In this document: piece by piece, positions 33,505 through 41,466 of the stretch
Position numbering within the stretch: position 1 is the stretch's first letter
Layout of the letters: the number at the start of each line of letters is the position of its first letter
Assembly: GCF_002252585.1 (NCBI RefSeq)
Contig: NZ_NQLD01000003.1
Strand: one strand, 5' to 3'
Length of the DNA stretch: 64,000 bases
From: Methanocatella intestini
Lineage (GTDB): Archaea > Methanobacteriota > Methanobacteria > Methanobacteriales > Methanobacteriaceae
The notes under the pieces: model-generated
Told to the model about the DNA's origin: nothing
What the model saw: only the letters and a program-made list of their open reading frames with translations
Database searches by the model: none
Translations under genes and position numbers: made by a program

Positions 33505-34467
33505 TTACAATTCATTCCAAATCTTATTAAATTCGATTTTAGGGTTTTTATTTTCAATTACTGTATGGTAAACAAAGTCAACAGTTGGACTGTGAATATT
33601 ATGTTCATCACATATTTTTTTAAACACTTTAGATGTGTTTTTACCTTCAAAAAGCACTCCTGTTGCCTGTTCATCAATTACTATATTTTGTCCAGCTAGA
33701 ACTCCTAATGTATGATTTCTACTAACTGGGAATAATGATGCAGTAATAATATCTCCAAATCCACAGTATTGATCCACAGTATCTCTTTTTCCACCTAATT
33801 TTTCAATAATGTCTTTAGCTTCAAGGAAACTTTTAGTGAAAAATGCTAATTTTGCATTGTAATTAATGTCCATTCCTTCTAAAATCCCCTGTGAAATAGC
33901 TATTATGTTTTTAATAATTCCACAAAATTCAGTACCTATAATATCATCATTATAATCTACTTTCATATTGCTTCCATCAAAAACAGATTTAACTAACTCA
34001 AAATCGCCTTTTCCTGCAATGGAAGTAGCTGCTGGAAAATTATTCATAATTTCCTTTGCAATATTAGGGCCGGACAGTACATAAGTTGCATTATCAACAT
34101 ATTCATTGATAATCTGGCTCATTGTTTTATGGCTGGATAATTCAATACCTTTTATGGTTGTTATAATTGCACAGTCTGGAGATATTATTTTAGCTAATTT
34201 TTCCATCATTTCACGAATGACTGATGATGGAATAGCTAGTATAATAACATCACAATTATGTAATTTTTCTAAATCATCAATTCCGGTTATATTTTCATTT
34301 AATTGAAAATTAGGATAATATTTGCTATTTGTATGTTCCTTATTGATTTCATTTATTAATTCTAGGTTCCTGCCCCATAATAAAATGTTATCATTGTTTT
34401 TTGAAATGGATTGTGCTAAAGCAGTTCCAAGTGCACCAGCACTAATAATCCCAACTTTAGGTTTCAT
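33505..34467 (-). CDS. gpsA: NAD(P)-dependent glycerol-3-phosphate dehydrogenase (bacterial GpsA type)
   Basis: The enzyme reduces dihydroxyacetone phosphate to sn-glycerol-3-phosphate. Family blocks present: IISAGALGTALA (dinucleotide loop, with Ser where GxGxxG has its first Gly), NDNILLWGRN, LSGPNIAKEI, GIIKNIIAIS with the catalytic Lys, GFGDIITAS and SRNHTLG. At 320 residues it is normal length. Archaeal lipids use the opposite enantiomer (glycerol-1-phosphate), so a GpsA in an archaeon points to a non-lipid use, here probably CDP-glycerol for LicD. It is first of a two-gene operon with licD copy 2. Confidence 0.86.
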   Translation of the reverse strand: MKPKVGIISAGALGTALAQSISKNNDNILLWGRNLELINEINKEHTNSKYYPNFQLNENITGIDDLEKLHNCDVIILAIPSSVIREMMEKLAKIISPDCAIITTIKGIELSSHKTMSQIINEYVDNATYVLSGPNIAKEIMNNFPAATSIAGKGDFELVKSVFDGSNMKVDYNDDIIGTEFCGIIKNIIAISQGILEGMDINYNAKLAFFTKSFLEAKDIIEKLGGKRDTVDQYCGFGDIITASLFPVSRNHTLGVLAGQNIVIDEQATGVLFEGKNTSKVFKKICDEHNIHSPTVDFVYHTVIENKNPKIEFNKIWNEL

Positions 34468-34666
34468 ATACTTTCATTTGATTTTTTTTAGTATAATATC
34501 TTTTTGTAAAAGTCGGGAAATATTGTTCAATAATATTATTGTTCATTTTTTTTAAAACAAAACAGGATTTTTCAGACTTTTTCAATTTTTAGTTGATAAA
34601 GTATAGAAATCTTCAAATAAATAAAAAACTAATTATCCATTAGCTAATCCATAAAATAAGAATAAG

Positions 34667-34752
34667 TGGACGGGGCTACACAACCTATCATTTTTACAAA
34701 ACCCCGTCCAACATAGAAAAGGTGGAGAAATTTCCTACACAATTATCCACCT
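34667..34752. ncRNA. Candidate structured RNA: two GC-rich hairpins with a shared loop motif
   Basis: In the 680-nt gap between gpsA and the ATPase gene, TGGACGGGG (34667-34675) pairs with CCCCGTCCA (34702-34710), and AGGTGGA (34720-34726) pairs with TCCACCT (34746-34752). Both loops contain CTACACAA (34676-34683, 34735-34742). GC-rich stems stand out in this AT-rich DNA. AATTATCCA also occurs twice (34631 and 34741 regions). Strand is undecided. The rest of 34468-35149 is AT-rich with no credible ORF. Confidence 0.5.
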
Positions 34753-35149
34753 AATCAATACAAAGCTTTTATAAAATATTTTTTTTGAAGCAGTTCAGAA
34801 TTTAACTTCAATTGTATATATTTTACTATTACTTAATATATTTTACCTTTTTATTTTCATAAAATCCTTTAATATGCAATACATTATAAAAAATCAGTAA
34901 ATTATTCCATGTGATTTTACATAATTTAATATGATTGAAATAAATTAGATGTAATTAAAAAGCATTGTCTGTTGTTAGTATGTGTTGTCTTGGTTTGTTA
35001 CTTAAATTATAGTATTTTCATCACTTATTTTATTCTTATTTTAATATTTTATCTTTAAATCAATTTTTCGGTTAGTTATTAGAAAGAATTATATAATGAT
35101 TTGGTTTAAATTATTAAATAAGTGTTACTTAAGTTGTGAGGCAGATAAT

Positions 35150-36565
35150 ATGGGGAATATAAAAAATTTAAAAATAGAAAATTTCGGATCTATAAAACAG
35201 GCAAATATTGATATATCTCCATTAACTATTTTTATTGGCCCTAATAGTTCTGGTAAATCATTCATTGCTCATATTATCCAATGTTTCAACAGTCGTTTTG
35301 ATAATTATGGGGATATGTTTAATGAGGCTTTAAATTCAACGAAATATTTTGATAAAAGAGCTGAGGAATTATTTTCTAAATTTTCTAATCAAATAAGCAA
35401 ATATATTAAGGATAATCCTTCTTTATCTTCAGATCCTCTCAAAATTCCTGTTTCAGAATTAAAATATTTAATTGAAAATGGGATTTTAAAATATTTTTCA
35501 GAATTATTCGGGGATAAAATTAAAAAGCAATTTGATGTTAAAAACTTAGATGAGTTAATTCAATTTAAAAAAAATTACTTTAAAATTGAAATAAATGATA
35601 CTATTTTAGTTAAAGAAGCTAATAAAAACTTTAAAATGGAAAGTTCACTTATGGAAGTTCCATCTTCTGAAGAACCGATGATTAATGATGAAATTGTTTT
35701 AAAATTTGATAAAAATGATGAAAATATATTAATTAATATGAATTCCTTTTTAATTAATAAATGCTTTGATGATGAAGATGAAATGATTTATTATATGATT
35801 TATGCTCTTTTTGGAGTGTCAATATTTGAAGATACACTTTTGAAAAATTCTTATTATATTCCAGCTGAACGATCAATTTTTACTAAAGATAAAACAATAA
35901 TTTCTAAAAGGATTCAAAATAAGATTGCTTTTTCAAAAAATCAGGAAGATTTTGCACTATCTTTATTTAATTTAAACGGGGATGAAAAAGGCCAATTTTA
36001 TGATTTGGCGTGTAGTTTTGAAAAAGAACTTTCTGGAGGTCATATTGTTTTAGAAAAAGATGGATTATTTAATAATGTAAAATATTTAGATTTTAATGAA
36101 AACATTAAAGTATCTCCGAAATTATTGTCTACTTCTTTAAATGAAATGGCTGCAATTATACTTTATTTGAAATATATATTAAAAGAAGATGATTTATTGA
36201 TTATTGAAGAACCTGAAGCTCATTTGCATCCAAAAAATCAACGTATTTTAGTTAAGTATTTGGCTGAGGCTATTAATAAGGGGTTAAATGTATTGATTAC
36301 AACTCATAGTGATTATGTTATCCATCAATTTAATAATCTTATCCGTTTGGGAAATTTAACATCTGATGAAATATTTAAATTAAATTATGATGAAAATAAT
36401 GTTTTGAATTTTAAGGATGTTAGTATATATCACTTTAAAGAACAGTCAAAATATTCATTTGTTCCAGAAAAAATTGAAGTTAATAATACGGGTTTTACAG
36501 AAGATAATTTCTCAAAAATCACAGAAGAATTATATGAAGAGTCTATAGATATAATTAATTTTTAA
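35150..36565 (+). CDS. AAA (OLD/ABC-type) ATPase, second defence-like pair
   Basis: The start is the ATG at 35150, 8 nt after GAGG; the longer frame from 35096 lacks such a site. Walker A is GPNSSGKS, the signature-like block is STSLNEMAAI, Walker B is LLIIEEPEAHLHPKNQ, and the switch His is in TTHSDYVIHQF. It is the same broad group as the gene at 21684 but only distantly alike. It is followed 12 nt later by a small gene with its own GGTGAT site. ATPase plus small partner is a common anti-phage design. Confidence 0.82.
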   Translation: MGNIKNLKIENFGSIKQANIDISPLTIFIGPNSSGKSFIAHIIQCFNSRFDNYGDMFNEALNSTKYFDKRAEELFSKFSNQISKYIKDNPSLSSDPLKIPVSELKYLIENGILKYFSELFGDKIKKQFDVKNLDELIQFKKNYFKIEINDTILVKEANKNFKMESSLMEVPSSEEPMINDEIVLKFDKNDENILINMNSFLINKCFDDEDEMIYYMIYALFGVSIFEDTLLKNSYYIPAERSIFTKDKTIISKRIQNKIAFSKNQEDFALSLFNLNGDEKGQFYDLACSFEKELSGGHIVLEKDGLFNNVKYLDFNENIKVSPKLLSTSLNEMAAIILYLKYILKEDDLLIIEEPEAHLHPKNQRILVKYLAEAINKGLNVLITTHSDYVIHQFNNLIRLGNLTSDEIFKLNYDENNVLNFKDVSIYHFKEQSKYSFVPEKIEVNNTGFTEDNFSKITEELYEESIDIINF

Positions 36566-36577
36566 AAAGGTGATTTT

Positions 36578-36925
36578 TTGGGATTTAAACAACATTTTGA
36601 TTGTATTATTATTAAACTAAAAACTAATTTGGATAATAAGTATGATATAATTTTATGTGAATTGACTTCTGGTTCAAGGGATTTAAAAAAAGTCAGACAA
36701 AAATTTGAAGATAGTGGAAGTTTAGTTGTAAATGTCATGAAAAATATGGGGGAAGAAATAAATAATATTTCTTGTTTGCTTTTAGGTAAAATAAAAGATA
36801 ATGGTCAAAGAATAACTTATAAAAATTTGTTGAATCCGGTTTTTATCAAAGGATTTAAAAGGAATGATATTTTTATTAGGAAAGAAAGTTGTGAATATAG
36901 TATAAATAATTTTAAATTTAATTAA
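36578..36925 (+). CDS. Small partner of the AAA ATPase, 115 aa
   Basis: TTG start, five nt after GGTGAT. The protein has HFDCIIIKL then KYDIILCELTSGSRDLKK, which resembles the strand pair of a PD-(D/E)XK fold but with ELT where ExK is expected, so catalysis is doubtful. The C-terminal half is beta-rich and basic. No family recognised. The tight coupling to the ATPase is the main clue to its role. Confidence 0.55.
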   Translation: MGFKQHFDCIIIKLKTNLDNKYDIILCELTSGSRDLKKVRQKFEDSGSLVVNVMKNMGEEINNISCLLLGKIKDNGQRITYKNLLNPVFIKGFKRNDIFIRKESCEYSINNFKFN

Positions 36926-36975
36926 TATTTTTTCAATGTATAAACTACATAAACATAAAAATCAAATATTACAAT

Positions 36976-37644
36976 ATGGAAATTAACAGATATTTTTCAA
37001 TAGCTAAAAGAGAAGTTAAAAGTTCCATTGTGGATAATAAGCGTCTGATTTGTTTGATGTTTTCATTATATGTTATTTCAGCTGTTCTTGCCTGGATTTT
37101 TCATGCTCAGTTACTTGATATTTTAAATCCTTTTTTAGGTGAAATTAAAGCAGAGATGTCAAGGGAGTTTACAATGGATCCTGCTTTGGAACTGTTTATT
37201 AACAATGAAACCGCCGGTCTTACAACATATTTTTCATCTGTTTTCTTTGGAATAATGTCATTTGTCAGTGTTATTGTTAATGGAATAGCTATAGGTATTG
37301 TTGGCGGAAAAGTAGTAAGTATGGATCCTTTTCGCATGAGTCTGATGTTTATTGCTTTAATTGTTCCTCATGGAATCTTTGAAATTCCTGCTTTGATTTT
37401 TGAATCAGCAGCAGGTGTTTTGCTGTTTCTGTTTATATGGAGATTTTTAAAAACAATTGACACTACAAGAAATGAGGTTCCGGGTTTTAAATTAAGGGCT
37501 AAAAATTCCTGGAAGTTAAACAGGATTTATTTAAAACAGTCTGTTGTTCTTATGGTGTTTTCCTGTTTTCTGCTGATTATTGCAGCACTTATTGAAGGCC
37601 ATGTTACTGAACATATTGGTATTTGGGTTGATTCATTTTTCTGA
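36976..37644 (+). CDS. SpoIIM / DUF95-family membrane protein
   Basis: The 222-residue protein has about five transmembrane helices and the family core LMFIALIVPHGIFEIPALIFESAAG (PHG and E residues within the membrane), written here as IVPHGIFEIPAL. In sporulating bacteria SpoIIM helps septal membrane engulfment; archaeal members have unknown function. It follows the defence-like pair by 50 nt but has its own promoter region. Confidence 0.85.
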   Translation: MEINRYFSIAKREVKSSIVDNKRLICLMFSLYVISAVLAWIFHAQLLDILNPFLGEIKAEMSREFTMDPALELFINNETAGLTTYFSSVFFGIMSFVSVIVNGIAIGIVGGKVVSMDPFRMSLMFIALIVPHGIFEIPALIFESAAGVLLFLFIWRFLKTIDTTRNEVPGFKLRAKNSWKLNRIYLKQSVVLMVFSCFLLIIAALIEGHVTEHIGIWVDSFF

Positions 37645-37767
37645 TTAACCCTATTTTTTAAATTAGCTAAAAAATCTTTTATATCGCTTTACACTTTTTT
37701 TGAAATGATTTTATTAAGTAAATTGCTTATTTTAAATCATCATAAGTTTCACAGTTTAATTTGTATT

Positions 37768-37813
37768 GGTGAAAAGTATAAAATAAATCTGGTGAAAAGT
37801 ATAAAAAAGGGAT
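37768..37813. repeat. Two 23-bp direct repeats before the second DUF4143 ATPase gene
   Basis: GGTGAAAAGTATAAAA occurs twice, 23 bp apart (copies start 37768 and 37791), ending 4 nt before the ATG at 37818. The period equals that of the array before DUF4143 copy 1, and both share a GGT-AAAGTATA core. Confidence 0.75.
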
Positions 37814-37817
37814 TGTC

Positions 37818-39104
37818 ATGAAAAAATATCTGCCGAGATATACAGACCGGGAATTAAAAGAATCGTTAGAATACATGGGTGCAGTATTAATAACTGGTCC
37901 GAAGTGGTGTGGAAAGACTACAACAGCTAAACAGCAATGTAAGGACTTAAAAGAGTTACAGCATCCTGTTTATGGAAAATCTTATTTAAAACTTGCAGAC
38001 ACAAATCCCATAGAATTATTAAAAGGTGAAAAACCGATGCTAATTGATGAATGGCAAATGGCACCGGAACTGTGGGATGCAGTAAGATATTTGGTAGATG
38101 AATCAGATGAAGACGGACTGTATATTCTAACAGATTCAGCAATAGTTGATGAAAGTAAAATTATGCATTCAGGAGCAGGCAGAATAAAAAGAATTGTAAT
38201 GCGGCCAATGAGTTTATATGAAAGCGGCGAATCTACGGGAGCAATATCACTGATGGATTTATTTAATGATGAAGATTTAAACATCGACGGCATAACTTCA
38301 GTTTTATCAATATCTGATTTGATATTTGCTGCCTGCAGAGGTGGCTGGCCGGAGTCACTAAACAAAAAAACAAAAAAACAGCAATTGGCTATTGTAGCAA
38401 ATTACATTGATATAATATGCAATAGTGATGTTTCAAAGGTGGATGGAGTTAAACGCAGTTCTCAAAGGGTAAAAGCTATTTTAAAATCTTATTCCAGAAA
38501 TATTTCAACACTGGCAACTAAAAAAACACTTATGAAAGATATAAAAACAGAGTATGGGGATATATCAGCACCTACATATAATTCGTATATTGATGCTCTT
38601 GAAAGATTATATGTTATTCAAAACATTCCTGCATGGTCACCAGATATCAGATCGGCAAATACTATCAGAAAATCTTCTAAAAAGGAATTCATAGATCCGT
38701 CAATAGCTGTAGCAAGTCTTAACTTAACTCCTGAAAAATTATTAAAGGACTTTGAAACCTTTGGATTCATATTTGAAAACTTGTGCATACGTGATTTATT
38801 GGTTTATTCAAGTTCAGTTAATGGAGAAGTATTGTATTACAATGATGACAGCGGTCTTGAAGCGGATTGTGTAGTATATTTAAGTGATGGGAGATATGCA
38901 TTAATAGAATTTAAATTAGGCAACAGGGAAATTGATAAGGGAGCAGAAAATTTACTCAAATTAAGAAAATTAATTAAAAATAGTGTTAAGAACAAAAAAA
39001 TTGATTTGGAAGAAGCAAGTTTTTTAGCTGTTATAACTGGTGGTGAAATGGCATACACTAGAGCTGACGGTGTAAAAGTTATACCGATTGGATGTTTGCG
39101 ATAA
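37818..39104 (+). CDS. AAA ATPase with DUF4143 C-terminal domain (copy 2)
   Basis: The 428-residue protein is collinear with copy 1 at 14432: Walker A GPKWCGKTTT (27-36), LIDEWQMAPELWDA, GRIKRIVMRPMSLYESGES and the C-terminal LEADCVVYLSDGRYALIEFKLG nuclease-like core (given here as EADCVVYL and IEFKLG). The sensor-like TGS of copy 1 reads TDS here. DNA is less AT-rich than copy 1, suggesting different histories. It stands alone, downstream of a 23-bp repeat pair, with no partner gene. Confidence 0.85.
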   Translation: MKKYLPRYTDRELKESLEYMGAVLITGPKWCGKTTTAKQQCKDLKELQHPVYGKSYLKLADTNPIELLKGEKPMLIDEWQMAPELWDAVRYLVDESDEDGLYILTDSAIVDESKIMHSGAGRIKRIVMRPMSLYESGESTGAISLMDLFNDEDLNIDGITSVLSISDLIFAACRGGWPESLNKKTKKQQLAIVANYIDIICNSDVSKVDGVKRSSQRVKAILKSYSRNISTLATKKTLMKDIKTEYGDISAPTYNSYIDALERLYVIQNIPAWSPDIRSANTIRKSSKKEFIDPSIAVASLNLTPEKLLKDFETFGFIFENLCIRDLLVYSSSVNGEVLYYNDDSGLEADCVVYLSDGRYALIEFKLGNREIDKGAENLLKLRKLIKNSVKNKKIDLEEASFLAVITGGEMAYTRADGVKVIPIGCLR

Positions 39105-39628
39105 ATGTTTTTCTGGATTAATTGGTGAGATATATTATTTTTATTAATTATTGCAGAAGTTATGAATGTTTATTATGGCATGGTTTTTTGATTAACCTGT
39201 CTTTTTTTCAAATCACTACAATTTTATTATTTCGTATCAATTTTTCAAAATCACTTAAACAAACTATATATACTTATTGAACTTAATATTAAAATGTTTA
39301 GTGTGGTGGTATATATTTTAAAAATAAATCTTGGGGAATGTTTAGATGGAAATTTAGATAGGTTTAACTGCAAATAAAATTATTTAAATTAGGATAATTA
39401 ATTTTTAGTAATATCTGATTATTTATTCAGCAGCATCTTTATCAAAAATATATTTTTTGATTTTAATTAACTATTATAAGTATTATTTATAAATTTAGTT
39501 TAATTTAAATTTGTTATCTGTAATTTAACTATTTTTTATTCTTTTTAATATTTTTTGCAATAAAAAATAAAAAAATTTATATTATTTTTATTACAAAATA
39601 TTATTAGATATTTATAGGAGGCATAAAT
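39105..39628. other. Gene-free AT-rich stretch before the second XRE module
   Basis: About 520 nt with no convincing gene. A 27-codon frame at 39294-39377 starts MFSVVVYILKINLGECLDGN but has no ribosome binding site and is probably chance. The right end holds a TATAGGAGG ribosome binding site and presumably the promoter of the XRE gene. I see no flanking repeats like those around copy 1. Confidence 0.4.
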
Positions 39629-39976
39629 ATGGTGGTTGATAATAAAATTGTTGGAGAAAGGATGGAATTTTTAAGGGAGAATATGGGAGTAAGTCAAAAA
39701 AATTTAGCAGAATATTTAGACATATCTCAACCATATTTATCTCAAATAGCTGCTGGAAAAAGACCAATGTCTTTAACAATTTTAGATAAACTTTGTGCAT
39801 TATTTGGATGTAGTGAACAGTATCTTTTGGGTTTGGATGATAGCTTTCATCCAAAGTCTTATGCATTTCGTAGTAAAAAGATTGATGTTGCGGATTTAAA
39901 ATGTATTGCATCAATAAATAAGCTATATAAAAATTTGAAATATTTACATAAAAAACAAAAAGAATTGGAGGGTTAA
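39629..39976 (+). CDS. XRE-family HTH regulator (copy 2)
   Basis: The 115-residue protein has a Cro/CI helix-turn-helix (MGVSQKNLAEYLDISQPYLS then IAAGKRPMSLTILDKLCALF) and a tail AFRSKKIDVADLKCIASI that matches the copy 1 tail. Strong AGGAGG ribosome binding site. It is followed one base later by the ImmA/IrrE gene. Likely autorepressor/antitoxin of the module and substrate of the protease. Confidence 0.9.
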   Translation: MVVDNKIVGERMEFLRENMGVSQKNLAEYLDISQPYLSQIAAGKRPMSLTILDKLCALFGCSEQYLLGLDDSFHPKSYAFRSKKIDVADLKCIASINKLYKNLKYLHKKQKELEG

Positions 39977-39977
39977 C

Positions 39978-40706
39978 TTGAAATCTGATTTGGAATTAAA
40001 TTCTTTGGCTGTTGATTTAAGAAAAGATTGGGAAATTGATGCTTATGGGCCTTTAGATATTTTTTCAATTGTTTTGTCTAAATTTTCTAAATTATCAATA
40101 TTGATTTATCCTATGTCTAAAAATACTAGTGGTTTGTGTATTAATGAAGAAAATATACCTATTATTGGAATTAATTCAAATCATTCTAAAGGTAGACAAA
40201 AGTTTACATTAGCTCATGAATTATATCATTTATTATTTGAGGATATTAATGATATTATTATTTGTAATGATGATAAAAATGATTCTGAAGTTGAAGCAGA
40301 TTCTTTTGCATCATTTTTATTAATGACTGATGAAGGATTAAGGAGATACATGAAAATCAATGAGATTAATCATTGGGATTTGAATAATATTATTGCTGCT
40401 GAACAATATTTTCAGATTAGTCATCAAGCATTTTTATTTCGCATTAATAAATTAGGATTTTCAGTAGATGAATATAATAACATAAATTTAAGTAATGAAT
40501 CTAAAAAAAGAGGTTTTTTGAATGATTTATATGAACCTGCTTTTAAAGAGGATATTCCTTTTGTTTTAGGCAATTATCTTAAGATGATTAATCATATTGA
40601 TGAATTAGGCGGACTTTCTGATGGTAAAAAGAGGGAATTATTACTTGATGGTTGCAGGGGTGATCTGGTTTTTAACAAATGTGGGAGACAAGATTTAAAT
40701 GAATAA
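39978..40706 (+). CDS. ImmA/IrrE-family metallopeptidase (copy 2)
   Basis: The 242-residue protein starts with TTG. The zinc site is HELYH (His80, Glu81, His84) in RQKFTLAHELYHLLFED, with the third-ligand helix VEADSFASFLLM. It is collinear with copy 1, including the N-terminal LAVDLRKDWEIDAYGPLDI and the C-terminal GGLSDGKKRELLLDGCRGDL (copy 1: GGKRREILLKSFRNDIL). It overlaps the PIN-like gene by 8 nt. Confidence 0.88.
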   Translation: MKSDLELNSLAVDLRKDWEIDAYGPLDIFSIVLSKFSKLSILIYPMSKNTSGLCINEENIPIIGINSNHSKGRQKFTLAHELYHLLFEDINDIIICNDDKNDSEVEADSFASFLLMTDEGLRRYMKINEINHWDLNNIIAAEQYFQISHQAFLFRINKLGFSVDEYNNINLSNESKKRGFLNDLYEPAFKEDIPFVLGNYLKMINHIDELGGLSDGKKRELLLDGCRGDLVFNKCGRQDLNE

Positions 40707-41235
40707 TAAACCAGTTTTTTATGATACTGATTGTTTATCTTCTTTTTTAGTAGTAGATAGAATTGATTTATTAAAAAAGGAATTTTCCAGCATAATTGTT
40801 TCAGCACAAGTAAATATAGAATTTTTAAATGATAAAACTCCAAACTGTATATATGAAAGATTTAGTAATTTGGTAGATGAAGGTTTTGTCATTGTTAAAG
40901 ATATTGATGTAGATGATGAAGTTATGGAATATTATATTACATTTATCACTGAAGATGATGATGGAGGTAAAGGTGAACTAAGTACTATAGCATTTGCAAT
41001 AGTTAATAATGGAATTCTTGCAAGTAATAATTTTAGAGATATTTGTAAATATGTAAAGAAGTATAATTTGTGCCATATTACAACTGCAACTATTTTATTG
41101 GATTGTTTTAAAAAAGAATATGTTTCTAGTGATGAAGTTGAAAAAATTTGGCAGGACATGTTAAAAAAATATGTTAAACTTCCAAAAAAATCATTTATAG
41201 AGTATTACAAATGGGATGATCCATTATGCAGTTAA
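40699..41235 (+). CDS. PIN-like nuclease, third gene of XRE-ImmA/IrrE-PIN module (copy 2)
   Basis: The 178-residue protein begins MNNKPVFYDTDCLSSFLVVD. The PIN acidic set is Asp9, Glu41 (VNIEF), Glu93 (KGELS) and Asp114 (ASNNFRD), at spacings like copy 1. The GGKGE loop and ASNN block are the best conserved. It ends LPKKSFIEYYKW, also conserved. The ATG lies within the last codons of the protease gene, so translation is coupled. Expected activity is metal-dependent RNA cleavage, controlled by XRE and protease. Confidence 0.72.
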   Translation: MNNKPVFYDTDCLSSFLVVDRIDLLKKEFSSIIVSAQVNIEFLNDKTPNCIYERFSNLVDEGFVIVKDIDVDDEVMEYYITFITEDDDGGKGELSTIAFAIVNNGILASNNFRDICKYVKKYNLCHITTATILLDCFKKEYVSSDEVEKIWQDMLKKYVKLPKKSFIEYYKWDDPLCS

Positions 41236-41466
41236 TCATTAACTTAAACTTTTTTTATTAAAATTTCCAGAATCATATTTTTCCAAATTCTTTTTATATA
41301 ACCTGTTATTTTTTTCATAAAATTTTATTCAACTTATTTTAAATTTTAACTAATTTTTATTCACTTAATCTCTGAATTAAATGTATATAATTAATATAGT
41401 ATTTTCTACTAATGTAATAGTGTTGAATTAATAACAATAATTTAATTTTATCGCAGTTGATTTTTT

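Noticed and set aside
39294..39377. 27-codon ORF in the gap before the second XRE module
   Set aside because: No ribosome binding site, no similarity noted; kept only as a comment on the gap.
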